Below, in pieces: positions 24,962 through 34,605 of a DNA stretch of 64,000 nucleotides. The stretch lies in NCBI GenBank assembly GCA_029891385.1, contig CM057234.1, positions 21,376,350 through 21,440,349 on the forward strand, given 5' to 3'. This DNA is from Erythroxylum novogranatense (lineage: Eukaryota > Streptophyta > Magnoliopsida > Malpighiales > Erythroxylaceae). A model generated the notes under the pieces. The model made no database searches, was not told the origin of the DNA, and was given only the letters and a program-made list of their open reading frames with translations. A program made the position numbers and the translations under genes. How positions within the stretch are numbered: the first letter of the stretch is position 1; every line of letters begins with the position of its first letter.

Positions 24962-25047
24962 TTAGAGGTAGGAGAGCCCTCTGGGTATGCACTACTTCCT
25001 ACGCGTCTTAGGGATAGGAGAGCCCTCTGGGTATGCACTATTTCCTT
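24956..25047. repeat. Two copies of a 46-bp unit
   Basis: CGCGTCTTAG starts at 24956 and again at 25002. Each is followed by GGAGAGCCCTCTGGGTATGC; the copies differ at a few positions. The block overlaps the end of the 45-bp array and is followed by the LTR motif CGAGCTCGAGGC. Confidence 0.88.
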
Positions 25048-26005
25048 TCGAGCTCGAGGCTTTTTTCCAGTAATCGAGCTTGTAGCTCTCGGTGGCAGCT
25101 CCAGTCACAACCGTTATTATTTGATCATTCATGGATTTCATTTATCACACTTCTACAGTGTCACATTACAATCAGATCTAATTTACCGAAAACAGTCGTA
25201 TCGTTCTCAATTATACATTAACACACATTCGCAATTTATCACATTCATTACCAGTTTACACATCAATGTCAAAATTTCCAATCCCTCGGACCTTCAGTCT
25301 GGGATTTCATACATAGAAATCATACATACTCATAATTATTCTCCACCAAATTCTAAGTACAGAACATTTAAAAATCAAAGATTGAGGAACCAACTAGGTT
25401 ACTCACCTGTAACTTCCGAGCTACTGCCTGGAATTCTCAGCAATATCTGTGGAATGTCGTTCCAACGGTGCCTCTATAACAGTCAAAGTAATCCCATGTT
25501 ACCAAATGCACAATCAGAAAGGTTCACAAATGCACATGCTAAAATGCAAAAATGTACAATGCATATTCGTGACATTTCCGGCGCTATATCCCAATTTCAC
25601 TATCTTTTACCTCGAAACCAACTTTTCATTCTATATACACTATCACATTTAGACAATACCCATAAATTCTCAAGAAAGACCTCAAAGCCAAATTACTATT
25701 TACTAGATCAATATCATCCATTATACTCTATTTCTAAAATCTCAAAGGCATTGAATCTATTTCAGAAATCTCACAATTATACTCCAATTATCAAGAAACA
25801 ATTATTAGGCCGAATTAGAAATCTATACTCAATTTCTTTCAAGATTTGAGATCTTAAAAACTTGAATTCAAACTTTCTTACTTCACCTTAATTGTAGACC
25901 TCTTTCTCTAGTTCATAACGAATCAAAAATCACTTCAATTGGAGGTCTACATCATTAATTATGACCCAAGAACTAAATCACATCAGTTTAGAAAATCAGC
26001 CTCGT

Positions 26006-26140
26006 CGTGGCCAAAGAACGCTCGCCGCGATGACTAACCGCTCGTCACGACGTCTAACCACGCTCGTCACGACGAGGATTTAGCTGCTCGTCGCGACGAG
26101 TAATTTACCACTCGTCGCGACGAGGCCCTCACACGTCTCG
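26006..26140. repeat. Cluster of CTCGTCGCGACGAG palindromes
   Basis: The perfect 14-bp palindrome CTCGTCGCGACGAG occurs at 26087-26100 and 26111-26124. A one-base variant (CTCGTCACGACGAG) lies at about 26063-26076, and further half-sites (CTCGTCGTGG, CTCGCCGCGATGA, CTCGTCACGACG) lie upstream. The patch is far richer in GC and CpG than the rest of the LTR. Confidence 0.85.
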
Positions 26141-27103
26141 ACGTGCGGGTTCCTGTTCATCTTCTCCGACTATTTTCCCACATTTTCTCTCAAAAATCAG
26201 CCATAACTCAAACTCAACTACCATAACCTTTCACATTTAATACCATAAATGCATCTAATCATTAAATGAACAACATAATAACTTTCCTTACCTTCTCCAG
26301 CTACCAACACTTGAAACTCCCGAAAATCTCCAAGTCACCAACACGTACGGCCCTCTCTTAAAATCCCACCAATCTTCCTCTTTTCAAGGTGAAGGGTTAA
26401 CTAAAACAACAAAGGAGGAGCAAGCAGATGGAGCACAAAAGATCACGAAGGGAGGAGGAAACAAGAATCACTCGAAGGAAGAAGAAAACATGCCCTAGGA
26501 GAAGAAATGAGTTTACTGCCAAAGTGGTGTTAGTGTTCTTCAAAAGGAAAAGTCAAAAGCCTAAGGCATTAGGGTTGAACAATAGACTTTCAAACCTAGG
26601 AACTTGCCACTTATCAATACCTCAAGCATAATTAAAATTTCTCCTCTTTTCAGATTCCATGTCTAGTCAAATTTGTCCCCAAATTTCAATGGTTCCACAT
26701 TTTTATTTCTAAAATCATGTATCTAATTTTTCCATTACCATTGGACAGTTATTCCAGTACTATAAAAAATCAATCAGTCCGACACCTAGAAAATTCTCTG
26801 ATCCGGACTTTTTCTCCCAATTTGCCAAAAATTTTCTAAGAATCACTCTAACAACTGAAAATCACTAGACATCCCAAATCACATTTTCAAACATAATTAT
26901 CTCATAATTCACAAATCACAACATATTCACAAATAAATATCGGAAAATGTCATAAATGCATGGACATATATGTGCATATGCAGAATATCTCATTCCTCTA
27001 AAATTAGGGGCCAAATGAATGAACAAATCAAAATATGCAATTTAACCTACTAGCCCGTCCCAATTTACCAATATACCCTTCCCATCGGTGATGGGATGTT
27101 ACA

Positions 27104-27811
27104 TAAATTCCCGAATGATAGGAATTATTATAAACAAATTCAATTAAAGGCAGATGATCGTCCCATGAGCCTTTAAAATCCATAGCACAAGCTCTCAACA
27201 TTGTCTCCAAATTTTGTATTGTCCTCTCCGATTGTCCATCAGTCTGTGGATGGAAAGCTATACTAAAGTTAGATTTAGTTCCCAAAGTCTCTTGTAAACT
27301 TTGCCAGAATCTGGAAGTGAACCTGGGATCTCTATTTGAAACTATAGAGCTTGGAATCCTATGAAGTCTGATTATTTCATCCATATATTTCTTGGCCAAA
27401 GCATTCAAAGAATTTTTCTGTCTAATTGGTAAGAAATGTGCTGACTTAGTCAGCTTATCAACAATCACCCATATTGCATCATGCTTCCTGCTAGTCCCTA
27501 GCAATCCCATCAAGAATCACCCATATTGCATCATGCTTCCTGCTTGTACTCCCCAGGTGCATTACATAAGGAGCATTGTGAACCTCATCAAGAATCTCAT
27601 CCTTCAGCTCTAACATATCTGGAATGCACAATCTGTTGCCTATCACCATCAATCCATCTTCTCTTATCCCTATCTCAGAAGGTTTACCACTTTTAATCTC
27701 TTCTCTGAGCCTACTCAAATACTCATCTTGTTTCTACAATCCCTTAATCTTCTCATTCAGCACTGACCTCAGTCTAAAATTAGCCAATACATAATTAGGC
27801 TCGACTTAACT
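27104..27811 (-). pseudogene. Chromovirus pol 5' part: zinc finger and integrase core
   Basis: On the minus strand, 27811 to 27104 gives the end of the RNase H/linker region (EYLSRLREEIKSGK) and half of the integrase zinc finger (LDEVHNAPYVMHLGST). It jumps directly to RKHDAIWVIVDKLTKSAHFLPI, then VSNRDPRFTSRFW, AFHPQTDGQSERTIQNLE and EFVYNNSYHSGI. The stretch holding the zinc-finger cysteines and the first catalytic Asp is missing, while the second Asp and the Glu are present. A 52-bp duplication sits at the deletion joint. It ends at the TAAAT duplication and continues at 24010. The 5' end is truncated near 27811. Confidence 0.9.
27463..27545. repeat. 52-bp direct duplication in the integrase relic
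   Basis: AATCACCCATATTGCATCAT starts at 27463 and again at 27515. The second copy continues into the zinc-finger side and the first into the catalytic core side. Confidence 0.9.
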
Positions 27812-28295
27812 TGGGCTGATTGGTTGACATTTCTAACTTCTATTTTTCATACTTCTAGCTGAAGAATCAACATTAAGGTGGATAAGGCAAATGCTTCATA
27901 GAGGCCTTCTTCCTGTTCACATAGGGCGTTCCTTATGAGTTGTGTTGCTTGGACTTTGGATTATTGCTTTGTAGGAAAATTTTGCTAGATCAAACTATTT
28001 CATATAAATAAGAATCAGCAATCGTATTACAGTCAATGAGTTGTGTTGTTTAGACATGTCAATTACAGTCATCACTTCTAGTATAACTTCATGCATGCAT
28101 CTTACCATAATGTGAAAATTATGAGAAGTAAATGAATTTATTACAGTCAATTACAGTCAATGAGTTGTTTCCTTTATAAATTCATGCACTTGCCGTATCA
28201 GGTTGCTTTATTATACTTTAAATACTTAGACTACTGGTTTTCTTAATTGATTAGGTACTTATTCTACTAGTTTCTCTCTAAACCCACTTTTTCCT
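27812..28295. other. Unassigned stretch before the CACTA pseudogene
   Basis: No gene or terminal repeat was recognised. The short phrase ATTACAGTCAATGAGTTG recurs near 28030 and 28150. The expected 5' CACTA terminus (CACTACAAGAAA) is not visible here, so the left end of that element is truncated or further decayed. Confidence 0.4.
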
Positions 28296-28309
28296 TTGTT
28301 TCATCATTC

Positions 28310-31236
28310 TTTGCAGGTGATTCACATGGGACCTGGTCTACCTAAGAAGAAGAATAAAGCTACATCAAGTAGTTTAGTACCGACACAACTGCAGTCGCAG
28401 TACCGTCAGCTTCTTGGAAGTGCAGCTAATGAGCCATCTGCTCTTACACAGCCACAAGATCACACACCTGTACCTTGTGAGCCTACTCCAGCACCAAGAG
28501 ATGTCACATCTACGCCTATTACTCATCCTAGAGATAAGTATGAACAACTTTTGAATATGCGACGCAATATTAGTTCTCCATAAACTTCTCAAGAGATGAC
28601 TCCAGCTTCTAATTATCAGACATCAGTAAATCACACTATTCTTCCCACTGTGGGCTTTTCTTCTGCAAGTAGGAATGGCAATGGGGCGGGTTTGGTGCGG
28701 ATTATGCGATCCCCGCCCCCATCCCCATTTATAATTTCGTTCCCCATCCCCGCCCCATCCCCATCGAATTTTTTTTTCAACCTCCATCCCCATCCCCATC
28801 GGGGAATAACATCCCCATACCCGACCCATTTTCCCGTTGGGGATGTTATTAGCTTAAAATATATATATTGCTACGCTTGAAACGAAGAAAGAACTGCAAT
28901 TTTTAAAAAATATTATAATGTATAACACAAACATAAAATAGAAATAAATTATTAACCATTGTAGAAAAAAAATAGCATTGTCTAAGTCTTCAAATCCATC
29001 CATAAAACTATTGATCTTCGCAACAAGAATTTATTTAAGCACCTCCCTGTAAAAAAAATAAAAAATAATCATTTGATTTTTTTAGATAAAAGACATCAAA
29101 TTAAAATTTTAATATAAAGTAAAATAAGAAAGTGTCCATATAAAAAATTACCTCATTTGTATCTTCATCATACTCAATGTTGTGGAGTTTTAATCGGGTC
29201 TTCGGTCCCAATCTGGGTCGACGTCTGGTCGTGTGCGCCAGCTGAGCCGCGGTGGTCCTGCGGTCGTCCGGTGCGTCGAAGACTCGAGGAGGATGAAGAG
29301 AAGGCTGAAGTCGGCGTGGACGAGCGACGACACGACGGAGAAGACTCGACAGATGGACGGAGGAGAAGAGGAAGATTCGAGCAGACCACCACCGTGCAGA
29401 TCCAGACCAGGGAGGGCGGTGAAGCGGCGGGAGAGAGACGGACGGAGAGGAATAGGCGACGGAGATGGACGGAGGACAACGAGGCAGAGAGAAGAGAGAG
29501 GCGAGAGTTAGACGAAGACGGACGACTGCCTTCGGGGGGGGTAGATTTTTAGGGTTAATTAAATGGGTCGGGTCGGGTCTGGTCTGGTCTAGTCGGGTCG
29601 GGTCCCTATCGGGGATGGAGACTATAATCTCCATCCCCACCCCGAATATAAATGGGGAAAAATCCCCATCCCCTACCCCGTTTATTCGGGGCAAAATGTG
29701 CCCCCATACCTGCCCCGTTCGGGCCGGGGAATATCGGATCCCCATCGGGGCGAGGTTTTTTGCCATCCCTATCTGCAAGCACTACAGGTATGATCTTTCA
29801 CATCACATTGGTGAAATTTATTAAGTTTAATTATTTTGTTTATCTAACCAATTAAGAGTATGTTATATGCTAATTATAAATTATTCCTTTGCTATTTTAG
29901 GATCCACAACTGATCTAGAAAAAACAAGGGGTGACACAAAAGGACACGGATTGGCAAAGATTAATAAGGCGATAGGTAAGAGAATAAAGATAGAGATCTC
30001 CCCTGCTAAACGACGACCAACCAACTCCATACAATCTGCCAAATTATCGAGTGAGATTGGTGTGGTATCCCGAACTTCCTTACCTGTAAGAACAAAATGT
30101 AAAAAAATTACTAATGAGGAGTTGGACATTGCATTTAATAAGTTAGACATAAGTATTATAAAACTATCTAATTTGTATGTGTTTTCCATATGCCTAAAGC
30201 TTTGACCAATAATTTTTAATGTTTTGCAGCAAAAGTTGGAAATTAAGGGAATAAGGACTAACAACGGAGTATATACTGCTGTGAAGAAGTTTCTTGCTCT
30301 AAGATCTAAAGACCAAAGATTTCATTTTAAAAAGAATTTTACTAAGCACGGAAAGGATGTTAAGTTGCATAATGTTACAGTGGCAGAGTGGATGGATTCA
30401 TGTGAATATTGGGAGCAATCAGCTACAAAGGTTAGTTTATGTGATCAAAAAACTTAATTTCACAACTTTTTTGACAACTGATTATATTTTAGTATTTATG
30501 GATTGTGATTTATAAATGTTATAATAGATTTTATTACGTGTAAGATTAGAAAAAAGTCAAAAAGCCAAATTGGTTAAGAGTTAGGTCAAATGTCGACCAA
30601 ACTCCGAATTCAAGGCCTTTGTAGCAATACGACATGAGATTGTGAGTTATTATCTTTTTAATTATATTTTTGTTTTATTGACATTTCAAAATTTATAATA
30701 AATATTACTAGTAATATATTTCTATACAATAGAGTGACAAAGAGGGAGAAGAGTATGACCAGATGAAGCTATGGTATCACACTCCTTATGATGAAAGTGA
30801 AGATCAATGGACAACTACCGAATGCAATGAAAAATGGGTGAATACATAGTTTATTTACAAACATTTCTTAAATGAGACTGCGAATATAATTAATTCTTAC
30901 TTTTTCAAGAATTAATGTATTACGAATTGACAAATTCAATAGAACAATGTCATCCAATGATAGTGGATGAAGTATACGACAAAGTCTTAGGCACTAGATC
31001 AGATTATGTTATTGACATGAGAATTGGGCCTCGACCGCAAGGCAAGACTTCGGTCAGAAAAAGACTTTGAGACGAATTAGAGGAGTCGAAGAAGGTTAAG
31101 CAGGGGTTACAGTCTCAAATCAATGAATTGATCAAAAAAAGTTGAAGAAATGTAGGATCGATTAACTACCGAAGTCAAACAACAGAAAAAGGTCTTGAAA
31201 CTTTTATGTGCTACACATAATATTCTTTTAGATTAG
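28310..31236 (+). pseudogene. CACTA (En/Spm) TNP1-like / Transposase_24-type gene, broken
   Basis: Successive exon-like blocks are bounded by splice signals. Block 1 starts after TTTGCAG (28317) with MGPGLPKKKNK, runs through a stop at 28581 and ends at 29789, with the hAT element inside. Block 2 (29901-30175) has EKTRGDTKGHGL, KRPTNSIQSAKLSSEIGV and RTSLPVRTKCK. Block 3 (30230-30430) has HFKKNFTKHG and VAEWMDSCEYWE. A frameshifted block near 30550-30640 encodes an IRHE motif. Block 5 (30733-30840) has KLWYHTPYDESEDQW, and block 6 (30910-31236) has VYDKVLGTRSDYVIDMRIGP and a coiled-coil tail. This order is that of the plant Ptta/En-Spm transposase family. At least three nonsense codons and a frameshift show it is dead. 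Exon limits are approximate. Confidence 0.82.
28670..29771. mobile_element. Non-autonomous hAT element (1.1 kb) with 8-bp TSD
   Basis: The ends are TAGGAATGGCAATGGGGCGG and, in reverse complement, TAGGGATGGCAAAAAACC. They form short imperfect terminal inverted repeats of the Ac type. TCTGCAAG flanks it on both sides (28662-28669 and 29772-29779), the 8-bp duplication expected of hAT. Both subterminal regions are filled with CCCCATCCCC/GGGGATGGGG runs. There is no transposase domain, so movement would need an enzyme from elsewhere. The centre (about 29190-29550) is much richer in GC and CpG than its surroundings. Confidence 0.92.
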
Positions 31237-31493
31237 ATAAGTACCTATATTGATATATTAAACACTTATGATGTATTGTTTATATTAATTACTATATTAT
31301 GACATGTTTGGAAATTGTCATTAAATAATAAATTATCTCGCACGTATTAAATTCTTGTTATACATGAATAATTATTAAAATTAATGATATACTCAAAAAA
31401 TTGAAGAATTATGAAATAAATAAATTCCATAAATAATATTGAATATTTATTAAATAATAAGATTTAAAATTTGTTATTTAAAAATAATAATTA

Positions 31494-31760
31494 AATTAAA
31501 ATTATTTTAGAATATTGAAACAAAATAAAAGAAAAATAATTATTAAAATCAAAAATTATTTCAATTTAATGAAAAAGAAAAATTATAATTAAAATTGAAT
31601 AATTATTAAATTAAAATTATTTTCGAATAAATGAAAAAAGAAAAATTAAAATTAAAATTGAATAATTATCAAAATTAAATTTATTTTAGGATAAATGAAA
31701 AAAATAATTATTAAAACTGAAAATTTATTAAAATAAAATTATTTTGGGATATTTATAAAA
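31494..31760. repeat. AT-rich degenerate tandem repeat, period about 54-64 bp
   Basis: Four to five units begin with AATTATTTT(A/C)G.AT and contain GAAAAA.AAAAATTA...TTGAATAATTATTA. Starts are near 31500, 31555, 31616, 31680 and 31738. It lies just inside the CACTA subterminal region. Confidence 0.7.
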
Positions 31761-31779
31761 AATAAATTACTTACAATCC

Positions 31780-32083
31780 GCGACGTTAACATATTTTATG
31801 CGCTTGTTGATTTTCGCGAAATTTTTTAAAAACGTCGCTAAAACTGTTACAATTTGCGACGATTTGGTGATGTTTTCAAATTATCCGATCTTTTGGTGAC
31901 ATTTTCCAAAACGTAAAGAAATATCAGGATTTTTCGCGACATTTTTTATAAAACATCGTAGAAACCTTTTCCCTACACCACCTTTGGTGATGTTTTTTGT
32001 AACGTTTTTTAAAACGTCGCAAATGAGATTCTGCGACGTTTCTCGACCTTTTACGACGCAAAAGAGGTTGTTTTCTTGTAGTG
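31780..32083 (+). mobile_element. CACTA 3' subterminal region and terminus
   Basis: About 280 bp is packed with direct and inverted copies of GCGACGTT/AACGTCGC-like and TTTGGTGATGTTTT-like motifs, the arrangement of transposase-binding repeats at CACTA ends. It finishes with TTTTCTTGTAGTG (32071-32083), the complement of the usual CACTACAAGAAAA terminus. The next three bases, TAG, could be the 3-bp target duplication. A second near-copy of the terminus (GTTGTTTTCATGTAGTG) ends at 32106 and is again followed by TAG. Confidence 0.88.
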
Positions 32084-32159
32084 TAGGTGGGTTGTTTTCA
32101 TGTAGTGTAGGCTTGGCATGTTAAGTATCAAATTTCGGTGCCCAACATATCTAATAAAA

Positions 32160-32450
32160 CAAATAATGGTTGGCCAATTTGGCTAACCATAATTTCAATC
32201 TCTTGCCAATTTAAACAATGAGAGTGCATCCCATTAGCAGAGAAGAGAAATTTGGGGTGAGAGAGAAAAGAAAGAGAAAGAGAGACAAAAATATTCTGTA
32301 TATTTTTGTAGATCTAGTTTTTCTTTGTAATTCTCCATTTTTCAGTAGTAAAATTCTTCTATTCTTGCCTGTGATTTTTATTCTAATTTAGGATTTTTTC
32401 ACGTAAAATGTGTGTTCATTACTATTCCTTCAGTCCTATTTAGCTGCGAA
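32160..32450 (+). mobile_element. 3' part of a copia-type LTR
   Basis: A GA-rich leader-like tract (32255-32290) is followed by TTTTTCAGTAGTAAAATTCTTC, TTGCCTGTGATTTTTATTC and TTTTTTCACGTAAAATGTGTG. The series of a short AATAAA-like stretch, GTGATTTTT and CACGTAAAAT is typical of the end of many copia LTRs. A hairpin-like GGTTGGCCAATTTGGCTAAC lies at about 32169. No coding remains follow directly. Confidence 0.5.
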
Positions 32451-34221
32451 CATGCTTTAATTTGGTTGATTTTTACAGCAATATTGAACTTAAAATTGGG
32501 TAAGTTTTGAAGGCAAGTATTTAAGGCCATTTCAACTTCAACTCTCGGATAGAAAAATAAAAAGAAAGAAAAAATAAAATATGATATCTGTGTTTATAGT
32601 TCAGGAGATTATAATATAGTTGGTTTCAAGGATTATAGTTAGAGAATGAATGTTAATGATAACTGCCAAAGCATCAAGGAATTTGAAAGCTTACAGCAAC
32701 AGGGCCAAGGAGTCATTGTCTTTTTCCCATATGTGCCTAGTCCTTACTTTGAAAGGTCAATATTATGCAATAAACGTTACCATCGTTACCCTGTTAATTG
32801 ATCAGGACAAGTTGAAACTTCCCAAGTCTGAACGAGTGAAAGTATTTTGTCTTACCATATGACGTGTTTCCTTCTGTAGAATAATATTCAATTGATTTGA
32901 AAGGCCAAGAAGAAAAATAGTACACGGCTGCTACAATTGGAGGAAAAATATTAAGAGGGCTGTGTCTTTTTCATGGGCAGTGATTAGGATGTATGATCAC
33001 TACACATAACAGATAATTGAGAAGGGCGACAAGGCGTGAGTAACACCATTTCCTGCACTTAGTTGTCGCTTACGAATTTTGGTTTTGCCGGCAAGTGGAT
33101 TTAGGTTAACAACTTGCGTGGCATGTTTAGAGAAAAGCAAACCTGTAGAAGAAAATTGCACCACTGATATGCGTTAAGGTTAGAATTATAGATAAGACTT
33201 TGAGACTTAATGTGTAAATCATATGATTTGTACTTATTGAATGTCTTGTTTCATGTAGAATATTACTCGTATTTTAAAATTTAAAATTTTACATTCTTCA
33301 ATGTTATTGAATTTTAAAAATTATAGTCACAAAGTTGAATCCATCATTCGCTACTCCTTAATGAATTTTTACATATATTTTATAAAATATTCAATAGGAT
33401 TTAAATATGAATTTATCAAGAAAACAGAATTAGTAAAAGTAATAAGATGATGAATGGTAAAATGAGGTTTACCAGTTGACCACCTCTTCTTAAATTAATA
33501 TTGAGTGCGTAATAAGATAACGAATGATAGAATGAGGTTTACACATTGACCAGCTTTTCTCATAACATTCACTGCAGAAGAAATTCAATATAGCCAAAGT
33601 TACTTATAGTATCAAATTAAACGAAGACATACAATGCTAAAACAAATATGTAAGCTTAGATTTTTTCTTCTTGTTAGTTGATTACAGATCATACAGGGAT
33701 AAACAGAATTTTAAAATATATTCTCTTCTATAACTTACCAAGAATCATTATTCATTTGTATCTTCAATTCAAAGATTACAAATTAATGACCTTAATAGAC
33801 CTAAATTCAAATGAGTAATATTATATTTTAAATATTAAAATTAAATAAATTAAATTAAAAATATGGAAATAAAATATATTGCAAAATTAAAACACATAAA
33901 TTCAATTCTTTCAATCTAATTCAATTCAAAATAATTTGATACAGTTTCTCAATTTGAGTACATAACTATAGAATTGTACTAATTTAAGCCAACAATATAA
34001 CTTGATCCAAGAAAATTTTGATAAAACTATAGAAAGTTGATAATAAAATTCAATTTTAAATCCTATTTTTTTTCAAGTGGGCAATTTCTAGGATTTATCT
34101 ACAATCTTAGTTAGTGCACATATGCTCTACAAAAGCATGGCCTATTACACAATTATTTGTTTTATTACACTTTAATCAATTTTAAAATTTGGCCAACTTA
34201 ACGTGATTTGGTAATTGAAAA
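32451..34221. other. AT-rich spacer without recognised genes
   Basis: No coding region can be supported. A 70-codon frame at 32650 has no recognisable domain. A direct duplication of about 53 bp, with GTAATAAGAT...GAATG.TA.AATGAGGTTTA, is present at 33437-33489 and 33509-33561 (spacing 72 bp). Confidence 0.6.
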
Positions 34222-34500
34222 TGTTGAATATTATTTTCAAGTTAGTTGTCATAGTCTTAAGATGTGCAATACAATTTGTTTTATTAAAATTTCTAAATTT
34301 GTTATAGTGGAGTCTTTGAGTTTGTTAGTTAGTTGAATAATTCCTTAGGACATGTGGACTTTTATACTATTTTATTACATTTTATCATTGCTGGAAGCTA
34401 TGTTTTAAAAACCTCAATAGTTGTAACTCTTAAAAGTGAGAATTAGCAAATTCAATAACATTTCAATTTAATGCTATCTATTTCACTAGTGAGATTTTGT
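34222..34500 (+). repeat. 5' LTR of a decayed copia element
   Basis: It starts TGTTGAATATTATTTTC and ends just before a primer-site-like sequence. A partial second copy at 49475-49617 begins TGTTGAATGTTATTTTC and shares the GTTATA.TGG.GTCTTTG.GTTTGTTAG block. The copies are heavily diverged, so the element is old. Confidence 0.75.
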
Positions 34501-34505
34501 AATAA

Positions 34506-34517
34506 TAGTATCAAAGT
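34506..34517 (+). other. Degenerate primer binding site of the copia element
   Basis: TAGTATCAAAGT matches TGGTATCAGAGC at 9 of 12 positions, a few bases after the LTR end. Confidence 0.65.
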
Positions 34518-34605
34518 TAGTTAGAAGTGAAAGAATAGTAAAAGAGATATGTGAGATAAGAGTGTTACAATAGTATCTTTATTCTTTTTCTTTTGTAGTA
34601 GAAAA

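Larger units (their letters stand above)
24016..27103 (-). mobile_element. Solo LTR (3.1 kb) inserted in the integrase gene
   Basis: Plus-strand ends are TGTAGCGCC and GGGATGTTACA, so on the minus strand it reads TGTAACATCCC...GGCGCTACA, the family of the solo LTR at 9470-13282. Perfect TAAAT duplications flank it at 24011-24015 and 27104-27108. It carries the donor-like GTGAGT (minus, 25406-25401) and the TTTTTCAG acceptor (24404-24403), enclosing about 1.0 kb with two tandem arrays, and a cluster of CTCGTCGCGACGAG palindromes. There is no internal retroelement region, so it is a solo LTR. Confidence 0.93.

Noticed and set aside
24785..25849. A 354-codon open frame on the plus strand with a repeated ALNCPFSGSL-type protein unit
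   Set aside because: It lies within the minus-strand solo LTR and is kept open by 45-bp repeats (15 codons). No domain and no splice or start context.
29101..29778. A 225-codon frame on the minus strand and overlapping frames on the plus strand inside the hAT element
   Set aside because: They are produced by the GC-rich centre and the GGGGATGGGG runs, which open several frames at once. No transposase motif.
32650..32862. A 70-codon frame before the copia LTR
   Set aside because: No domain or neighbour supports it.
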